From: Arthrobacter sp. M4
GTDB lineage: Bacteria > Actinomycetota > Actinomycetes > Actinomycetales > Micrococcaceae
Length of the DNA stretch: 60,979 nt
NCBI RefSeq assembly: GCF_020251205.1
Contig: NZ_JAIWYX010000018.1
Span: forward strand, 1 to 60,979
Reading direction: 5' to 3'
The position numbers were made by a program, and so were the translations under genes. This document shows, in pieces, positions 35,260 through 43,908 of the stretch (positions within the stretch are counted from its first letter, which is position 1; each line of letters begins with the position of its first letter). Under the pieces are notes generated by a model. It made no database searches and was not told the origin of the DNA. It saw only the letters and a program-made list of their open reading frames with translations.

Positions 35260-36093
35260 CTACTCAAGGTCCGGCCTCTTGGGGGCCAACCTGTACCCCA
35301 CTCCCCTAATGGTTTGTAGCCAACGCGGTGACTGCGGATCTTCCCGGAGTTTCCTGCGCAAATTGCCAATGTGGGTCTCAACTGCACGTTCATCGGCGTC
35401 GCTGATATAGCTGTCGTCGCGGTAATGCTCTCCCCTGGCTGCCCGGACAAGATCGGCACGGGTACGGACTTCGCCGCCAGCCCGGACGATGTCCAACAGC
35501 AGGTCGAATTCACTTCGCGTCAGGATCAGGTGCTTGCCGTTGAGGAGCACAACGCGGGACTTGTAGTTCAGGACCAGCCCGTTGTGCTTAATCACGGCCT
35601 CTTCGGTCCCCGCGGCCGAACTACCTTGGGCCGAGGATTCGAAGCGGCCCTGAAATATGGATGATTGCGCAACACCTGCCGGTGGCGGGACGCTGCCCCC
35701 CGTGGCCGCAAGAGGTACCGCGTGCCGCGGCCTGCGCATCATGGCATTGATCCTGGCGCGGAGTTCCCGGGGCAGGAAGGGTTTGGTGACAAAATCATCC
35801 GCCCCCGTGTGGAAAGCGGTGAGGGTTTCAGGCTCCTCGTTGCGGGCCGTCAACATCACCACATAGGCGTCGCTGAATTGCCGGATACGCCTCAGGACCT
35901 CGTACCCGTCGATATCGGGCAAACCCACGTCCAAGGTAATCACCGCGGCCTGTTGTTGTCGGACCATTTCGACGCCTTCGCGCCCATTGGAAGCTGAATA
36001 AACCTCGAATCCGGCTTCCTTCAGGACAGCATCCACTAAGTTCCGAACATCGTCGTCGTCTTCGATAACAACAGCAACCCCATTCTCGCTCAT
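35260..36093 (-). CDS. OmpR-family response regulator
   Basis: 277 residues. The receiver domain (1-120) has the acidic pocket EDDDD, phospho-acceptor Asp55 in ITLDVGLPD, Thr82 and Lys104 in VTKPF. A Pro/Ser/Gly-rich linker of about 45 residues leads to a winged-helix domain (LNGKHLILTRSEFDLLLDIV, RAVETHIGNLRRKL, RGVGYRLAP). I chose ATG 36093 because GAGGATAACC precedes it. It diverges from a histidine kinase gene and is convergent with the Hpt-like gene (21-bp gap). It is the likely regulator of the tad loci, by position only. Confidence 0.92.
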   Translation of the reverse strand: MSENGVAVVIEDDDDVRNLVDAVLKEAGFEVYSASNGREGVEMVRQQQAAVITLDVGLPDIDGYEVLRRIRQFSDAYVVMLTARNEEPETLTAFHTGADDFVTKPFLPRELRARINAMMRRPRHAVPLAATGGSVPPPAGVAQSSIFQGRFESSAQGSSAAGTEEAVIKHNGLVLNYKSRVVLLNGKHLILTRSEFDLLLDIVRAGGEVRTRADLVRAARGEHYRDDSYISDADERAVETHIGNLRRKLREDPQSPRWLQTIRGVGYRLAPKRPDLE

Positions 36094-36287
36094 GGTTATC
36101 CTCGCGTCCGGTGGCCCGCACATCGCCCAGCGCAAATGCGCAAAGCTTCACCCGAATACTTAGGCTACAATCCATAAACGCAGTTGGCACCTAATTCGCA
36201 CCCAAAAAGTGGGAATGAAGTTCACGGTGAGCAGCTGCGTTAGTAAAACCTTGCTAATTTTCTGGGTGCACTTCTTCGTCCTGAGGG

Positions 36288-36293
36288 CATAAT
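36288..36293 (+). promoter_or_regulatory. -10 box suggesting a leaderless kinase transcript
   Basis: CATAAT ends 7 bp before the ATG at 36301, so transcription would start at or next to the A of the start codon, and there is no ribosome site. Leaderless genes are common in actinobacteria. A matching -35 element was not found. Confidence 0.3.
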
Positions 36294-36300
36294 TGGCTTC

Positions 36301-38043
36301 ATGCCGAGGTTTCCAACGAAGCAAGCGACGGATTCAGTCTCCGAACTGTCCGAAGATATGGGCATTAACAGCGAGCAGATGATGGTTCGCGATGCCCGTC
36401 GTTTCTACAGGCATTTAGGACCACGCGGGCAGGTTGCCCTGTCCCAATCCCCCTTGACCCTTTTCATCGCGATCGTGGTTGTCTCTGCGCCGTGGGCCTG
36501 GCCGGGTCTTCTGGAGAACGCCTTCTTCGTGGCCACCATCGCCTTTCATGCCGCAATATTCCTGGCTTGCTTCCTGGTTCCATGGGAGCGCTTGAGGCCT
36601 AACCTGTGGCTGGTTATTCCGCTCCTCGATCTATTTGCTCTCTTCCTTACCCGGACCGCATCCCTGAATGTCATTCCGGGCCTTGCATTGTTGGTCATGT
36701 TCCCCGTCATCTGGCTGTCCGCCTCCGGGCTGCACGCGCGGACCAGTATCGTCATCAGCATTGTGGGCCCCCTGGTCATATCCCTGCCTGCCCTCGTCCA
36801 GCACCTACCGAACCCAACGCCGTCGGATATCACCAGCCTGCTGGTGCTGCCGTTGATGATGCTGGCAATTTCCCTGGCGATCCACTTCGCCAGCGCCAAC
36901 ATTCGGCTACATCAGAAGCGCATCGAACAAAAGGACAAGAGGCTGGGCGAACTGCTGGCAGAAAGCCGCGACCGTGAACGACTCCTGAATGCGATCCTGG
37001 ACACCGTCGACGTCGGCATCGTCGCCTTGGGACCGGACGGCACCACGCTGCTGACCAACACCAAGCAGGAGTCATTCAATAAGGCCGCCGCTACACAGGC
37101 TGGCGGAAGTGTGGCGGACGAGCCTCGGCAACTTCTCTTCAGCCAGGATCGCCACTCCCCACTACCCGCTGAAAAGCGCCCCCTCCGGCGTGCCGCCAAC
37201 GGCGAAAACTTTGCCAACTACCTCGTCTGGATGGGCCAAGGGCCCGGACAGCGCGCTTTTTTCACCGCCTCTAGGGGCATGGACCCAGAGGCCGACGACG
37301 GCTTCGGAGGCGCCGTCGTCGTCTACAGTGACGTGACAGACGTCATCGAGGCGCTGACGGCCAAAGAGGAACTTGTCTCCAATGTGTCCCACGAATTCGG
37401 ATCTCCACTGACATCCATCCTCGGCAATCTGGATCTGGTTTTGTCCAACCCCGAGGGCATAGGCCCAGCCGCCCTGGACCGCCTCGAAGTCGCCCAGCGC
37501 AACGCTGAGCGGCTACGGGCCCTGGTATCTGACTTGCTTCTCTCCGCATCGGCCGTACTGAACGTCCGCCCGCGGCAGACCGACCTCGCCGGGCTCATCC
37601 ACAACAGCGTGGGATCAGCACAGGCCCAGGCGGATGCTGCCAACGTCCAACTGGTCACCGATGTACCTGTGCCCCTGTGGGCCTCTGCCGACCCCCTCAG
37701 GATGGCCCAGGCCTTGGACAATGTGGTGTCCAACGCCATCAAGTACTCGCCGAACGGTGGCGTGGTGACCGTAAGTGCCGCCACGAAGGGAGACCGGGTT
37801 CAGGTGCAGGTAAAGGACACCGGCATGGGCCTCAACCCGGATGACGCGGCCAAGATCTTCACGCGTTTTTATCGCTCGGGCGCCGCGCGAAAAGCCGCTA
37901 TCCCCGGCGCCGGCCTCGGACTATCGATCACCAAGACCATCTTGGAGCGCCACGGAGGAAGCATCACGTGCGACAGCACACCCGGCAAGGGAAGCACGTT
38001 CACGCTCACCCTGCCCGTCAGCACCGCCACCGCTGAAACCTGA
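36301..38043 (+). CDS. Six-TM membrane sensor histidine kinase
   Basis: 580 residues. Residues 48-200 hold six hydrophobic segments with short loops, so the stimulus is likely sensed within the membrane. A coiled coil (201-228) and a PAS-like domain (229-350) follow. The HisKA helix has phospho-acceptor His364 in SNVSHEFGSPLTSILG, and the HATPase domain shows the N box DNVVSNAIKYSPNGG, VKDTGMGLNPDD and GAGLGLSITKTILERHGG. The partner is presumably the divergent OmpR-type regulator. Ligand unknown. Confidence 0.92.
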   Translation: MPRFPTKQATDSVSELSEDMGINSEQMMVRDARRFYRHLGPRGQVALSQSPLTLFIAIVVVSAPWAWPGLLENAFFVATIAFHAAIFLACFLVPWERLRPNLWLVIPLLDLFALFLTRTASLNVIPGLALLVMFPVIWLSASGLHARTSIVISIVGPLVISLPALVQHLPNPTPSDITSLLVLPLMMLAISLAIHFASANIRLHQKRIEQKDKRLGELLAESRDRERLLNAILDTVDVGIVALGPDGTTLLTNTKQESFNKAAATQAGGSVADEPRQLLFSQDRHSPLPAEKRPLRRAANGENFANYLVWMGQGPGQRAFFTASRGMDPEADDGFGGAVVVYSDVTDVIEALTAKEELVSNVSHEFGSPLTSILGNLDLVLSNPEGIGPAALDRLEVAQRNAERLRALVSDLLLSASAVLNVRPRQTDLAGLIHNSVGSAQAQADAANVQLVTDVPVPLWASADPLRMAQALDNVVSNAIKYSPNGGVVTVSAATKGDRVQVQVKDTGMGLNPDDAAKIFTRFYRSGAARKAAIPGAGLGLSITKTILERHGGSITCDSTPGKGSTFTLTLPVSTATAET

Positions 38044-38098
38044 CGGCGCTGAATCCTGACACCACGGAACTGACACTACCGAATCCCGTCGCAGAGAC

Positions 38099-38163
38099 CC
38101 CGCGAGTTGGCATTTAATGGCAATGTCTGGAGCAAACATTGCCATTAAATGCCAACTCGCGGG
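38099..38163. repeat. 28-bp perfect inverted repeat with 9-nt loop
   Basis: The left arm is 38099-38126, the right arm 38136-38163, loop CTGGAGCAA. The arm is GC-rich at its base (CCCGCGAGTTGG) and AT-rich towards the loop (CATTTAATGGCAATGT). The base motif CCAACTCG recurs at about 38176 (followed by AGG) and 38201 (CGGG). It lies between the convergent kinase and truA genes. It may be a dispersed palindromic element or a two-way terminator; there is no T-run. Confidence 0.75.
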
Positions 38164-38233
38164 TTGGTAGCGGGCACCAACTCGAGGAGTTCCGGGGGCC
38201 AACTCGCGGGGGCATGCTTACTCCCTCAGGGCG

Positions 38234-39124
38234 TTACTCCCGCAGTGCCCGGGTGAGTTCAGCGCGGGCGTGCAGGCCGTCGTCGTCGGGGTACGCTACC
38301 TCTTCGAGGACCAGAGGGTGCGGCGGAGCCAGGACCGACTTGGCGTCCCGGGCCCGGGCCAGCAGGCGATCATGCAGCCAGCTTGGCTTTTCGAGGCCCT
38401 CGCCAACCCTCAGGGCCGAACCCACCAGGGCCCGGACCATGTTGTGGCAGAAGGCGTCGGCCTGGACAGTCACCGCGATAGTGCCGTCGTCGGCCCGGGC
38501 GAACTCGAAACGCTGTAGCTCACGGAGCGTGGTAGACCCTTCACGCGGCTTGCAGAACGCCAGGAAATCCTGCAGGCCCAAGAGCCTGACCGCCCCCTCA
38601 TTGAGCAGTCCGGTGTCCAGTTTTGCCTTGTGCCACAGCGTGATGCCGCGAAGTACCGGATCCCACAGCTCCGGTCCGTCGGCAATCCGATAGCTGTATC
38701 TGCGCCACAACGCTGAAAACCGGGCGTCGAAGCCTGTAGGTGCCAGTCCGGCGTCGTGCACTTCAATCGCACCATGCTGGTCCGTGAGGACCCGGCTTAG
38801 CGCCCCGCGCAGACGGCGGCCCAGCGCGACGGCGGGGTCGACGTCGCGCCCTCGCCCCAAAGCGCGCCACTCAGCCTCGGTGATATCCAGGTGGACCACC
38901 TGGCCGCGGGCGTGGACCCCGGCGTCGGTCCGCCCCGCGACTGTAACACGCACCGGCCGACGGATGATTAGTTCGAGGGCCTCTTCAAGCGAGCCTTGGA
39001 CCGTGGGCAAACCTGGCTGCACGGCCCAGCCGTTGAAGGGGCCGCCGTCATAGGAAAGGTCCAGGCGGATACGCAAAAACCCGCCGCCCCCCAAAGCGGG
39101 GGCAGCGGGTTTTTGTTCAGTCAT
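38234..39124 (-). CDS. truA: tRNA pseudouridine(38-40) synthase
   Basis: Forms pseudouridine at positions 38-40 of the anticodon arm. 296 residues. The catalytic Asp is in VAGRTDAGVHARGQVVHLDI near residue 62, and RIRLDLSYDGGPFNGWAVQPG is the usual start of the fold; FCHNMVRALVGS lies in the second half. ATG 39124 is the longest sensible start, but the first 15 codons overlap the rplQ terminator. TTG at 39079 is an alternative start just after that hairpin. It follows rplQ, as in many actinobacteria. Confidence 0.93.
   Translation of the reverse strand: MTEQKPAAPALGGGGFLRIRLDLSYDGGPFNGWAVQPGLPTVQGSLEEALELIIRRPVRVTVAGRTDAGVHARGQVVHLDITEAEWRALGRGRDVDPAVALGRRLRGALSRVLTDQHGAIEVHDAGLAPTGFDARFSALWRRYSYRIADGPELWDPVLRGITLWHKAKLDTGLLNEGAVRLLGLQDFLAFCKPREGSTTLRELQRFEFARADDGTIAVTVQADAFCHNMVRALVGSALRVGEGLEKPSWLHDRLLARARDAKSVLAPPHPLVLEEVAYPDDDGLHARAELTRALRE
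39075..39114 (-). terminator. Terminator after rplQ, inside the truA reading frame
   Basis: On the minus strand AAAAACCCGCTGCCCC pairs with GGGGCGGCGGGTTTTT around a short loop, ending in a T5 run. It lies 58 bp past rplQ and within codons 4-16 of truA as annotated from ATG 39124. Confidence 0.85.
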
Positions 39125-39171
39125 AGCCTCGATTCTACTGCTGCAGAATCAGCCGGCTTGCCGGACGTGAT

Positions 39172-39741
39172 TTACTTCTCGTCCTTGGCGGGGGCTTCCT
39201 CAGCAGCTTCTGCAGCGGGAGCTTCCTCGGCAGCGACTTCGGCCTCAGCCTCAGCCGGAGCCTCAGCAGCTTCAACCTCTGCAGCCTCAGCGGCGGGAGC
39301 CTCTTCCTCGGCAGGAGCGGCAGCCGGAGCAGCCTTGGCAGCGGCGGCGGTAGCCTCGGCAACAACAGCCTGCTTCGGGGAAACGGGCTCCAGCACCAGT
39401 TCGATCACGGCCATGGGAGCGTTGTCGCCCTTACGGTTGCCGATCTTGGTGATGCGGGTGTAGCCACCGTCGCGGTTGGCGACGGCGCCGGCGATGTCGG
39501 TGAACAGCTCGTGGACAACGCCCTTGTTGCTGATCAGGCCGAGGACACGACGGCGGGAAGCCAGGTCGCCGCGCTTGGCGAACGTGACGAGGCGCTCGGC
39601 GTACGGCTTCAGGCGCTTGGCCTTGGTGACCGTGGTGGTGATGCGCTTGTGCTCGAAGAGCGATGCTGCCAGGTTCGCGAGCATCAGGCGCTCGTGAGCC
39701 GGACCGCCTCCGAGGCGGGGACCCTTAGCGGGGGTAGGCAT
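39172..39741 (-). CDS. rplQ: Large ribosomal subunit protein bL17
   Basis: 189 residues. The L17 core is residues 1-120 (GPRLGGGPAHERLMLANLAA, EHKRITTTVTKAKRLKPYAE, ELVLEPVSPK). The last 65 residues are an acidic Ala/Glu-rich tail, longer than in most bacteria, ending APAKDEK. Last gene of the alpha operon after rpoA. Confidence 0.96.
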   Translation of the reverse strand: MPTPAKGPRLGGGPAHERLMLANLAASLFEHKRITTTVTKAKRLKPYAERLVTFAKRGDLASRRRVLGLISNKGVVHELFTDIAGAVANRDGGYTRITKIGNRKGDNAPMAVIELVLEPVSPKQAVVAEATAAAAKAAPAAAPAEEEAPAAEAAEVEAAEAPAEAEAEVAAEEAPAAEAAEEAPAKDEK

Positions 39742-39807
39742 AGTAGTTTCTCCTGTTGTGAAGGCCGCCCCGGTCCATTGAAGGACCCGGGGGCCAAGAT
39801 CTGCTTG

Positions 39808-40818
39808 TTAGAGCTCGTCGTCGCTGAACGCGGCGTCGTCCTCTTCGATGGCTGCGGCGCGGGCTGCCAGGTCAAAACCGGGAGGGGAGTCCTTGAGGGA
39901 CAGGCCCAGTTCAACCAGCTTCGCCTTGACCTCGTCGATGGACTTGGCACCGAAGTTACGGATGTCCATCAGGTCAGCCTCGGAGCGGGCAACGAGTTCA
40001 CCCACGGTGTGGATGCCCTCACGCTTGAGGCAGTTGTAGGAACGGACCGTCAGGTCCAGGTCCTCGATCGGCAGAGCCATGTCCGCTGCCAGGGCAGCGT
40101 CCGTCGGCGAAGGGCCGATCTCAATACCTTCAGCTGCGGTGTTCAGCTCACGAGCCAGACCGAACAGCTCCACCAGGGTGGTGCCTGCCGAGGCCACGGC
40201 ATCGCGCGGGGCGATGGCCGGCTTGGTCTCGACGTCGACAACCAAGCGGTCGAAGTCGGTACGCTGCTCAACACGGGTGGCTTCCACGCGGAAAGTCACC
40301 TTCAGGACCGGAGAGTAGATCGAGTCGACCGGAATACGGCCGATCTCGGAATCACCGGACTTGTTCTGAGCGGCCGAAACGTAGCCACGTCCACGCTCGA
40401 TGGTCAGTTCGAGTTCGAACTTGCCCTTCGAGTTCAGGGTGGCAATGTGCAGATCCGGGTTGTGGAATTCGACGCCGGCCGGCGGAGCGATGTCCGCGGC
40501 GGTGACGACTCCGGGGCCCTGCTTGCGCAGGTACGCAACAACCGGCTCGTCGTGCTCGGAGGACACCGAGAGGTTCTTGATGTTCAGGATGATCTCAGTG
40601 ACATCTTCCTTGACACCAGGAACCGTGGTGAACTCATGCAGCACGCCATCGATCCGGATGCTGGTTACGGCAGCACCGGGGATGGAGGAGAGCAGGGTAC
40701 GGCGGAGGGAGTTGCCGAGCGTGTAGCCGAAGCCCGGCTCCAACGGCTCAATGACGAAGCGGGAGCGGTTCTCGGATACAACTTCTTCGGTCAGGGTAGG
40801 GCGCTGTGCAATGAGCAC
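39808..40818 (-). CDS. rpoA: DNA-directed RNA polymerase subunit alpha
   Basis: 336 residues. The N-terminal assembly domain has FVIEPLEPGFGYTLGNSLRR and the C-terminal DNA-binding domain has DLTVRSYNCLKREGIHTVGE and MDIRNFGAKSIDEVKAKL. The start is GTG 40818 with AAAGGAAA upstream. Flanked by rpsK and rplQ as usual. Confidence 0.97.
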   Translation of the reverse strand: MLIAQRPTLTEEVVSENRSRFVIEPLEPGFGYTLGNSLRRTLLSSIPGAAVTSIRIDGVLHEFTTVPGVKEDVTEIILNIKNLSVSSEHDEPVVAYLRKQGPGVVTAADIAPPAGVEFHNPDLHIATLNSKGKFELELTIERGRGYVSAAQNKSGDSEIGRIPVDSIYSPVLKVTFRVEATRVEQRTDFDRLVVDVETKPAIAPRDAVASAGTTLVELFGLARELNTAAEGIEIGPSPTDAALAADMALPIEDLDLTVRSYNCLKREGIHTVGELVARSEADLMDIRNFGAKSIDEVKAKLVELGLSLKDSPPGFDLAARAAAIEEDDAAFSDDEL

Positions 40819-40904
40819 TTAGGTTTCCTTTCGGCGAGCATCCGCTATATGACGCAACACTGGTGGTGGAAATCGACTTCGGTTTCCAGCCCGATCCAGA
40901 CCTA

Positions 40905-40932
40905 GTCCGGAACAGCCGTGGCTGTTCCGGAC
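40905..40932. other. 13-bp perfect inverted repeat between rpsK and rpoA
   Basis: GTCCGGAACAGCC and its exact complement are separated by 2 nt, inside the 142-bp rpsK-rpoA gap. No T-run follows on the minus strand, so it may be an RNA processing or pausing site, or a binding site for a regulator. Confidence 0.6.
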
Positions 40933-40960
40933 GGGTCCGGGGCTGGGCAAGAAAACCTAG

Positions 40961-41365
40961 TTAGACGCGGCGACGCTTCGGCGGGCGGCAACCGTTGTGG
41001 GCGCTGGGGGTGACGTCCTGGATGGAGCCAACCTCGAGGCCAGCGGCCTGCAGCGAACGGATTGCGGTCTCGCGTCCGGAGCCCGGACCCTTGACGAACA
41101 CGTCGACCTTGCGGAGGCCGTGTTCCTGGGCACGCTTGGCAGCAGCTTCGGCAGCCATCTGGGCAGCGAACGGGGTGGACTTGCGGGAGCCCTTGAAGCC
41201 AACCTCACCGGCGGAAGCCCAGGAGATCACAGCACCGGTGGGGTCCGTGATGGACACGATGGTGTTGTTAAAGGTGCTCTTGATGTGCGCCTGACCAAGC
41301 GCGATATTCTTCTTGTCCTTGCGACGCGGCTTGCGAACCGCAGCTCCACGAGTCTTCGGGGGCAT
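40961..41365 (-). CDS. rpsK: Small ribosomal subunit protein uS11
   Basis: 134 residues with the typical core NIALGQAHIKSTFNNTIVSI, VKGPGSGRETAIRSLQAAGL and the end HNGCRPPKRRRV. ATG 41365 has AGGAG upstream. Between rpsM and rpoA in the alpha operon. Confidence 0.97.
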   Translation of the reverse strand: MPPKTRGAAVRKPRRKDKKNIALGQAHIKSTFNNTIVSITDPTGAVISWASAGEVGFKGSRKSTPFAAQMAAEAAAKRAQEHGLRKVDVFVKGPGSGRETAIRSLQAAGLEVGSIQDVTPSAHNGCRPPKRRRV

Positions 41366-41409
41366 TAATTTCTCCTACAGAAAGTTATCGGGGAAGGCAA
41401 CCGCTATTT

Positions 41410-41787
41410 TTAGCGGCCAGCCTTCTTCTTGCCGGCGACGGTACGCTTCGGACCCTTGCGGGTACGGGCGTTGGTCTTTGTACGCTGACCGCGTACGGGC
41501 AGGCCCTTGCGGTGGCGCAGGCCCTCGTAGCTGCCGATCTCAACCTTGCGGCGGATGTCGGCGGCCACCTCACGGCGAAGGTCACCCTCAACCTTGTAGT
41601 TGCCTTCAATGTAGTCACGCAGCTGGACCAGCTCGGCGTCGGTCAGGTCCTTGACGCGGACGTCAGGGCTGATGCCGGTGGCGGCCAGGGTTTCGTGCGC
41701 ACGGGTCTTGCCCACGCCGTAGATGTAAGTAAGCGCAATTTCCAACCGCTTTTCGCGGGGAATGTCTACGCCAGCGAGACGAGCCAT
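41410..41787 (-). CDS. rpsM: Small ribosomal subunit protein uS13
   Basis: 125 residues starting MARLAGVDIPREKRLEIALT and ending with the basic tail KKAGR. I chose ATG 41787, which has AAGGAG upstream; the longer frame to 41838 adds residues foreign to the family. The helix-hairpin-helix YIYGVGKTRAHETL is present. Confidence 0.97.
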   Translation of the reverse strand: MARLAGVDIPREKRLEIALTYIYGVGKTRAHETLAATGISPDVRVKDLTDAELVQLRDYIEGNYKVEGDLRREVAADIRRKVEIGSYEGLRHRKGLPVRGQRTKTNARTRKGPKRTVAGKKKAGR

Positions 41788-41994
41788 AGTGGCGGTACTC
41801 CTTGAATAAACCGGAGGTCGTAGGCAGTACACCCACACTTATCCGTGTGGCCCCAGCCTCCGACCGGGGGTACGCTGTCCGGGCTCGTTACGACTCAATG
41901 TCCCAGCTCAGCTTGTGCTGCCTTTATTTACTTGCGTGGGTTAAGCAACCCAGGGTCCGCTTCCGTTTCCGGACACGGAAGTTCCATTCGGAAC

Positions 41995-42108
41995 TTAGCC
42001 CTGGCGCTGCTTGTGGCGCGGGTTCTCGCAGATCACCATGACCCGGCCGTTACGGCGGATCACTTTGCACTTGTCGCAGATCTGCTTGACGCTCGGCTTG
42101 ACCTTCAT
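41995..42108 (-). CDS. rpmJ: Large ribosomal subunit protein bL36
   Basis: Only 37 residues. The frame runs from ATG 42108 to TAA 41995-41997: MKVKPSVKQICDKCKVIRRN and then GRVMVICENPRHKQRQG. Three Cys and one His form the zinc-binding set of the C+ type of L36. It sits between infA and rpsM. The 207 bp before rpsM hold two short hairpins and no gene. Confidence 0.97.
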   Translation of the reverse strand: MKVKPSVKQICDKCKVIRRNGRVMVICENPRHKQRQG

Positions 42109-42175
42109 GGCTTTCCTTTGCGTGTTGCAGTTGATCAGCTGAAGCGGCTTGCGGCCTAAGCCACCGCCCAGCTAC

Positions 42176-42397
42176 TTACTTGTAGCGGTAGACGATACGG
42201 CCTCGAGTGAGGTCGTACGGGCTAAGCTCCACCACTACTCGGTCCTCAGGAAGAATCCGAATGTAGTGCTGGCGCATCTTCCCAGAGATGTGTGCGAGAA
42301 CGATGTGCTTGTTGGTGAGCTCAACACGAAACATCGCGTTGGGCAGCGCCTCCGTGACAACGCCCTCGATCTCAATGACCCCGTCCTTCTTGGCCAT
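42176..42397 (-). CDS. infA: Translation initiation factor IF-1
   Basis: 73 residues, MAKKDGVIEIEGVVTEALPN to the end LTRGRIVYRYK, the OB fold of IF-1. I chose ATG 42397 because GGAGG lies 4 bp upstream; the frame open to 42484 is untranslated leader. It leads the infA-rpmJ-rpsM-rpsK-rpoA-rplQ group, cut off from map by accessory genes. Confidence 0.97.
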   Translation of the reverse strand: MAKKDGVIEIEGVVTEALPNAMFRVELTNKHIVLAHISGKMRQHYIRILPEDRVVVELSPYDLTRGRIVYRYK

Positions 42398-42511
42398 ATC
42401 CTCCGCTAACTGTTGTTTGCCGCGGCTCTCCGGCAGCACCGGACAATCCACGGACGTTTTTGGGTTTTTGGCTGCCGCGGCCATACGACTCCATAAAACA
42501 AACTCTGAGTT

Positions 42512-42540
42512 CTGTTAAATGGACACGTCAGGGCAGACAA
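42512..42540 (-). promoter_or_regulatory. Candidate promoter for infA
   Basis: On the minus strand TTGTCT and TAACAG are spaced by 17 bp, about 110 bp before the infA start. The match to consensus is moderate. Confidence 0.3.
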
Positions 42541-42613
42541 CCAACAGACAACACTACGCCAAAACAGAGCGAATGTTAAATCCGCTCATGGTAGCCCAAC
42601 CGTGTCCCGAAAG

Positions 42614-43657
42614 TCACGCAGTGTCCCCAGCGCTTTGGGTATAGGAGGGGAACGTCCCGGCGGGAGTGACCACGCTTTCCGCGGCGGAGACACCGTCAAG
42701 GATGGCCAGCCTGACCACGTCGGCCGCCGCACTGTGGAGCGTGATGAGGCCCACCTGCTGCGCCATCGAGGTCCCTCGTTCCAGCACGGTGGCTCCCGTG
42801 GCGAGCGCGAAAATCGTGTCGCCATCTGCCAGGGTGTGCGATGGGTTGAGTGCCCGGGCGATGCCGGCATGCGCGGCAGAGGCCATCCGCCTGCATCCGG
42901 CGGGATCCAAATCCGCATCAGTGGCCACGACCACGAGGGTCGTATTGAGCGGCGCCGGCGGCGACATAGTGGTGGAGCGCCGCTCAGCCGCGGCCGCCGT
43001 CGGGAGCCCCACGGGAAACCCCAAAGCGTTGACGACGGCGATCGCCCCCACTGTGACTGGACCGCCGGCAGAAATACCGTGCAGCGTGATGGCGGCGGTC
43101 CCAACTCCGCCCTTGAATTGACCACGGGCAACCAGCGCTCCGGTGCCGGCACCCACGTTGCCGCGTTCGACGTCGTGCCCTTCCTGCTGTGCCGCGGCTG
43201 CGGCGGCTGCCTGGTAACCCATGGCGGCGTCGGGCCTGGCAGTGAATTCGCCCCCTCGACCCAGGTCGAAGATCGCTGCCGCGGGCACGATCGGCACAAC
43301 TCCACCGGGAACCGCGAATCCCCTGCCATCCTCCTCGCACCAACGCTGGGCGCCGCCGGCACTGGCGAGCCCATAGGCACTCCCCCCGGTCAGCACCACG
43401 GCATCCACGGTAGGAACCAGGGACGAAGGGTCCAGCGCATCCGTCTCATGGGTTGCTGGTCCGCCGCCACGGACGTCCACCGAAGCAACGGTTCCCGGCG
43501 GGGGCAACACCACCGTCACGCCGCTCAGCCAGCCGTCGCCCATGCGCCCGGCATGCCCCACCCTTATCCCCGGAACCGCCGTGATGCCCTGGTGTGGATC
43601 AGCGCCCGGCTTCACGCTCGCGGCCGCGCTGGGTATTGATTGTTCGCTCTGCGCCAT
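42614..43657 (-). CDS. P1-family Ntn hydrolase (DmpA/NylC-like)
   Basis: 347 residues of the P1/S58 family: self-cleaving enzymes that act on D-aminopeptides, beta-peptides or amide oligomers. VPGIRVGHAG and VVLTGGSAYGLASAGGA are family motifs. The expected autocleavage site is Asn238-Thr239 in SPPAPLNTTLVVVATDAD, so Thr239 would be the N-terminal nucleophile, as known for the nylon-oligomer hydrolase NylC. The natural substrate cannot be told from the sequence. It lies upstream of infA, divergent from the ABC importer, with which it may work if the importer brings in peptides or amides. Confidence 0.82.
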   Translation of the reverse strand: MAQSEQSIPSAAASVKPGADPHQGITAVPGIRVGHAGRMGDGWLSGVTVVLPPPGTVASVDVRGGGPATHETDALDPSSLVPTVDAVVLTGGSAYGLASAGGAQRWCEEDGRGFAVPGGVVPIVPAAAIFDLGRGGEFTARPDAAMGYQAAAAAAAQQEGHDVERGNVGAGTGALVARGQFKGGVGTAAITLHGISAGGPVTVGAIAVVNALGFPVGLPTAAAAERRSTTMSPPAPLNTTLVVVATDADLDPAGCRRMASAAHAGIARALNPSHTLADGDTIFALATGATVLERGTSMAQQVGLITLHSAAADVVRLAILDGVSAAESVVTPAGTFPSYTQSAGDTA

Positions 43658-43908
43658 GCCCTCATTCTGCTCCTCGTGGGAGTTCGCGCCAGCCCTTCCC
43701 TCACAGCAAAGTGATAGCAGTCACTCAGAAATCAAACTCCCGCGGACCGCTCACCGAACGATCAGTGAACGGTCCCCGAAAGCTTGGACAACAATCCCGC
43801 ACGGAGTCAATTTTGGTGCTAACCAACCCACGAGCTGTGGTGAGGTGAAGTTACCGCCGGCCTTTCTGCGCCCGCGTTCCCCCCAGTCATCATCCCCGTG
43901 AGAGACCT
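43658..43908. other. Divergent control region, hydrolase and ABC importer
   Basis: 250 bp with an imperfect palindrome (ACCGAACGATCAGTGAACGGT region near 43750). No gene seen. A local regulator gene is absent. Confidence 0.35.

Noticed and set aside
39511..40905. 464-codon plus-strand frame opposite rplQ and rpoA
   Set aside because: Shadow of two essential ribosomal-region genes; no ribosome site and no recognisable domain.
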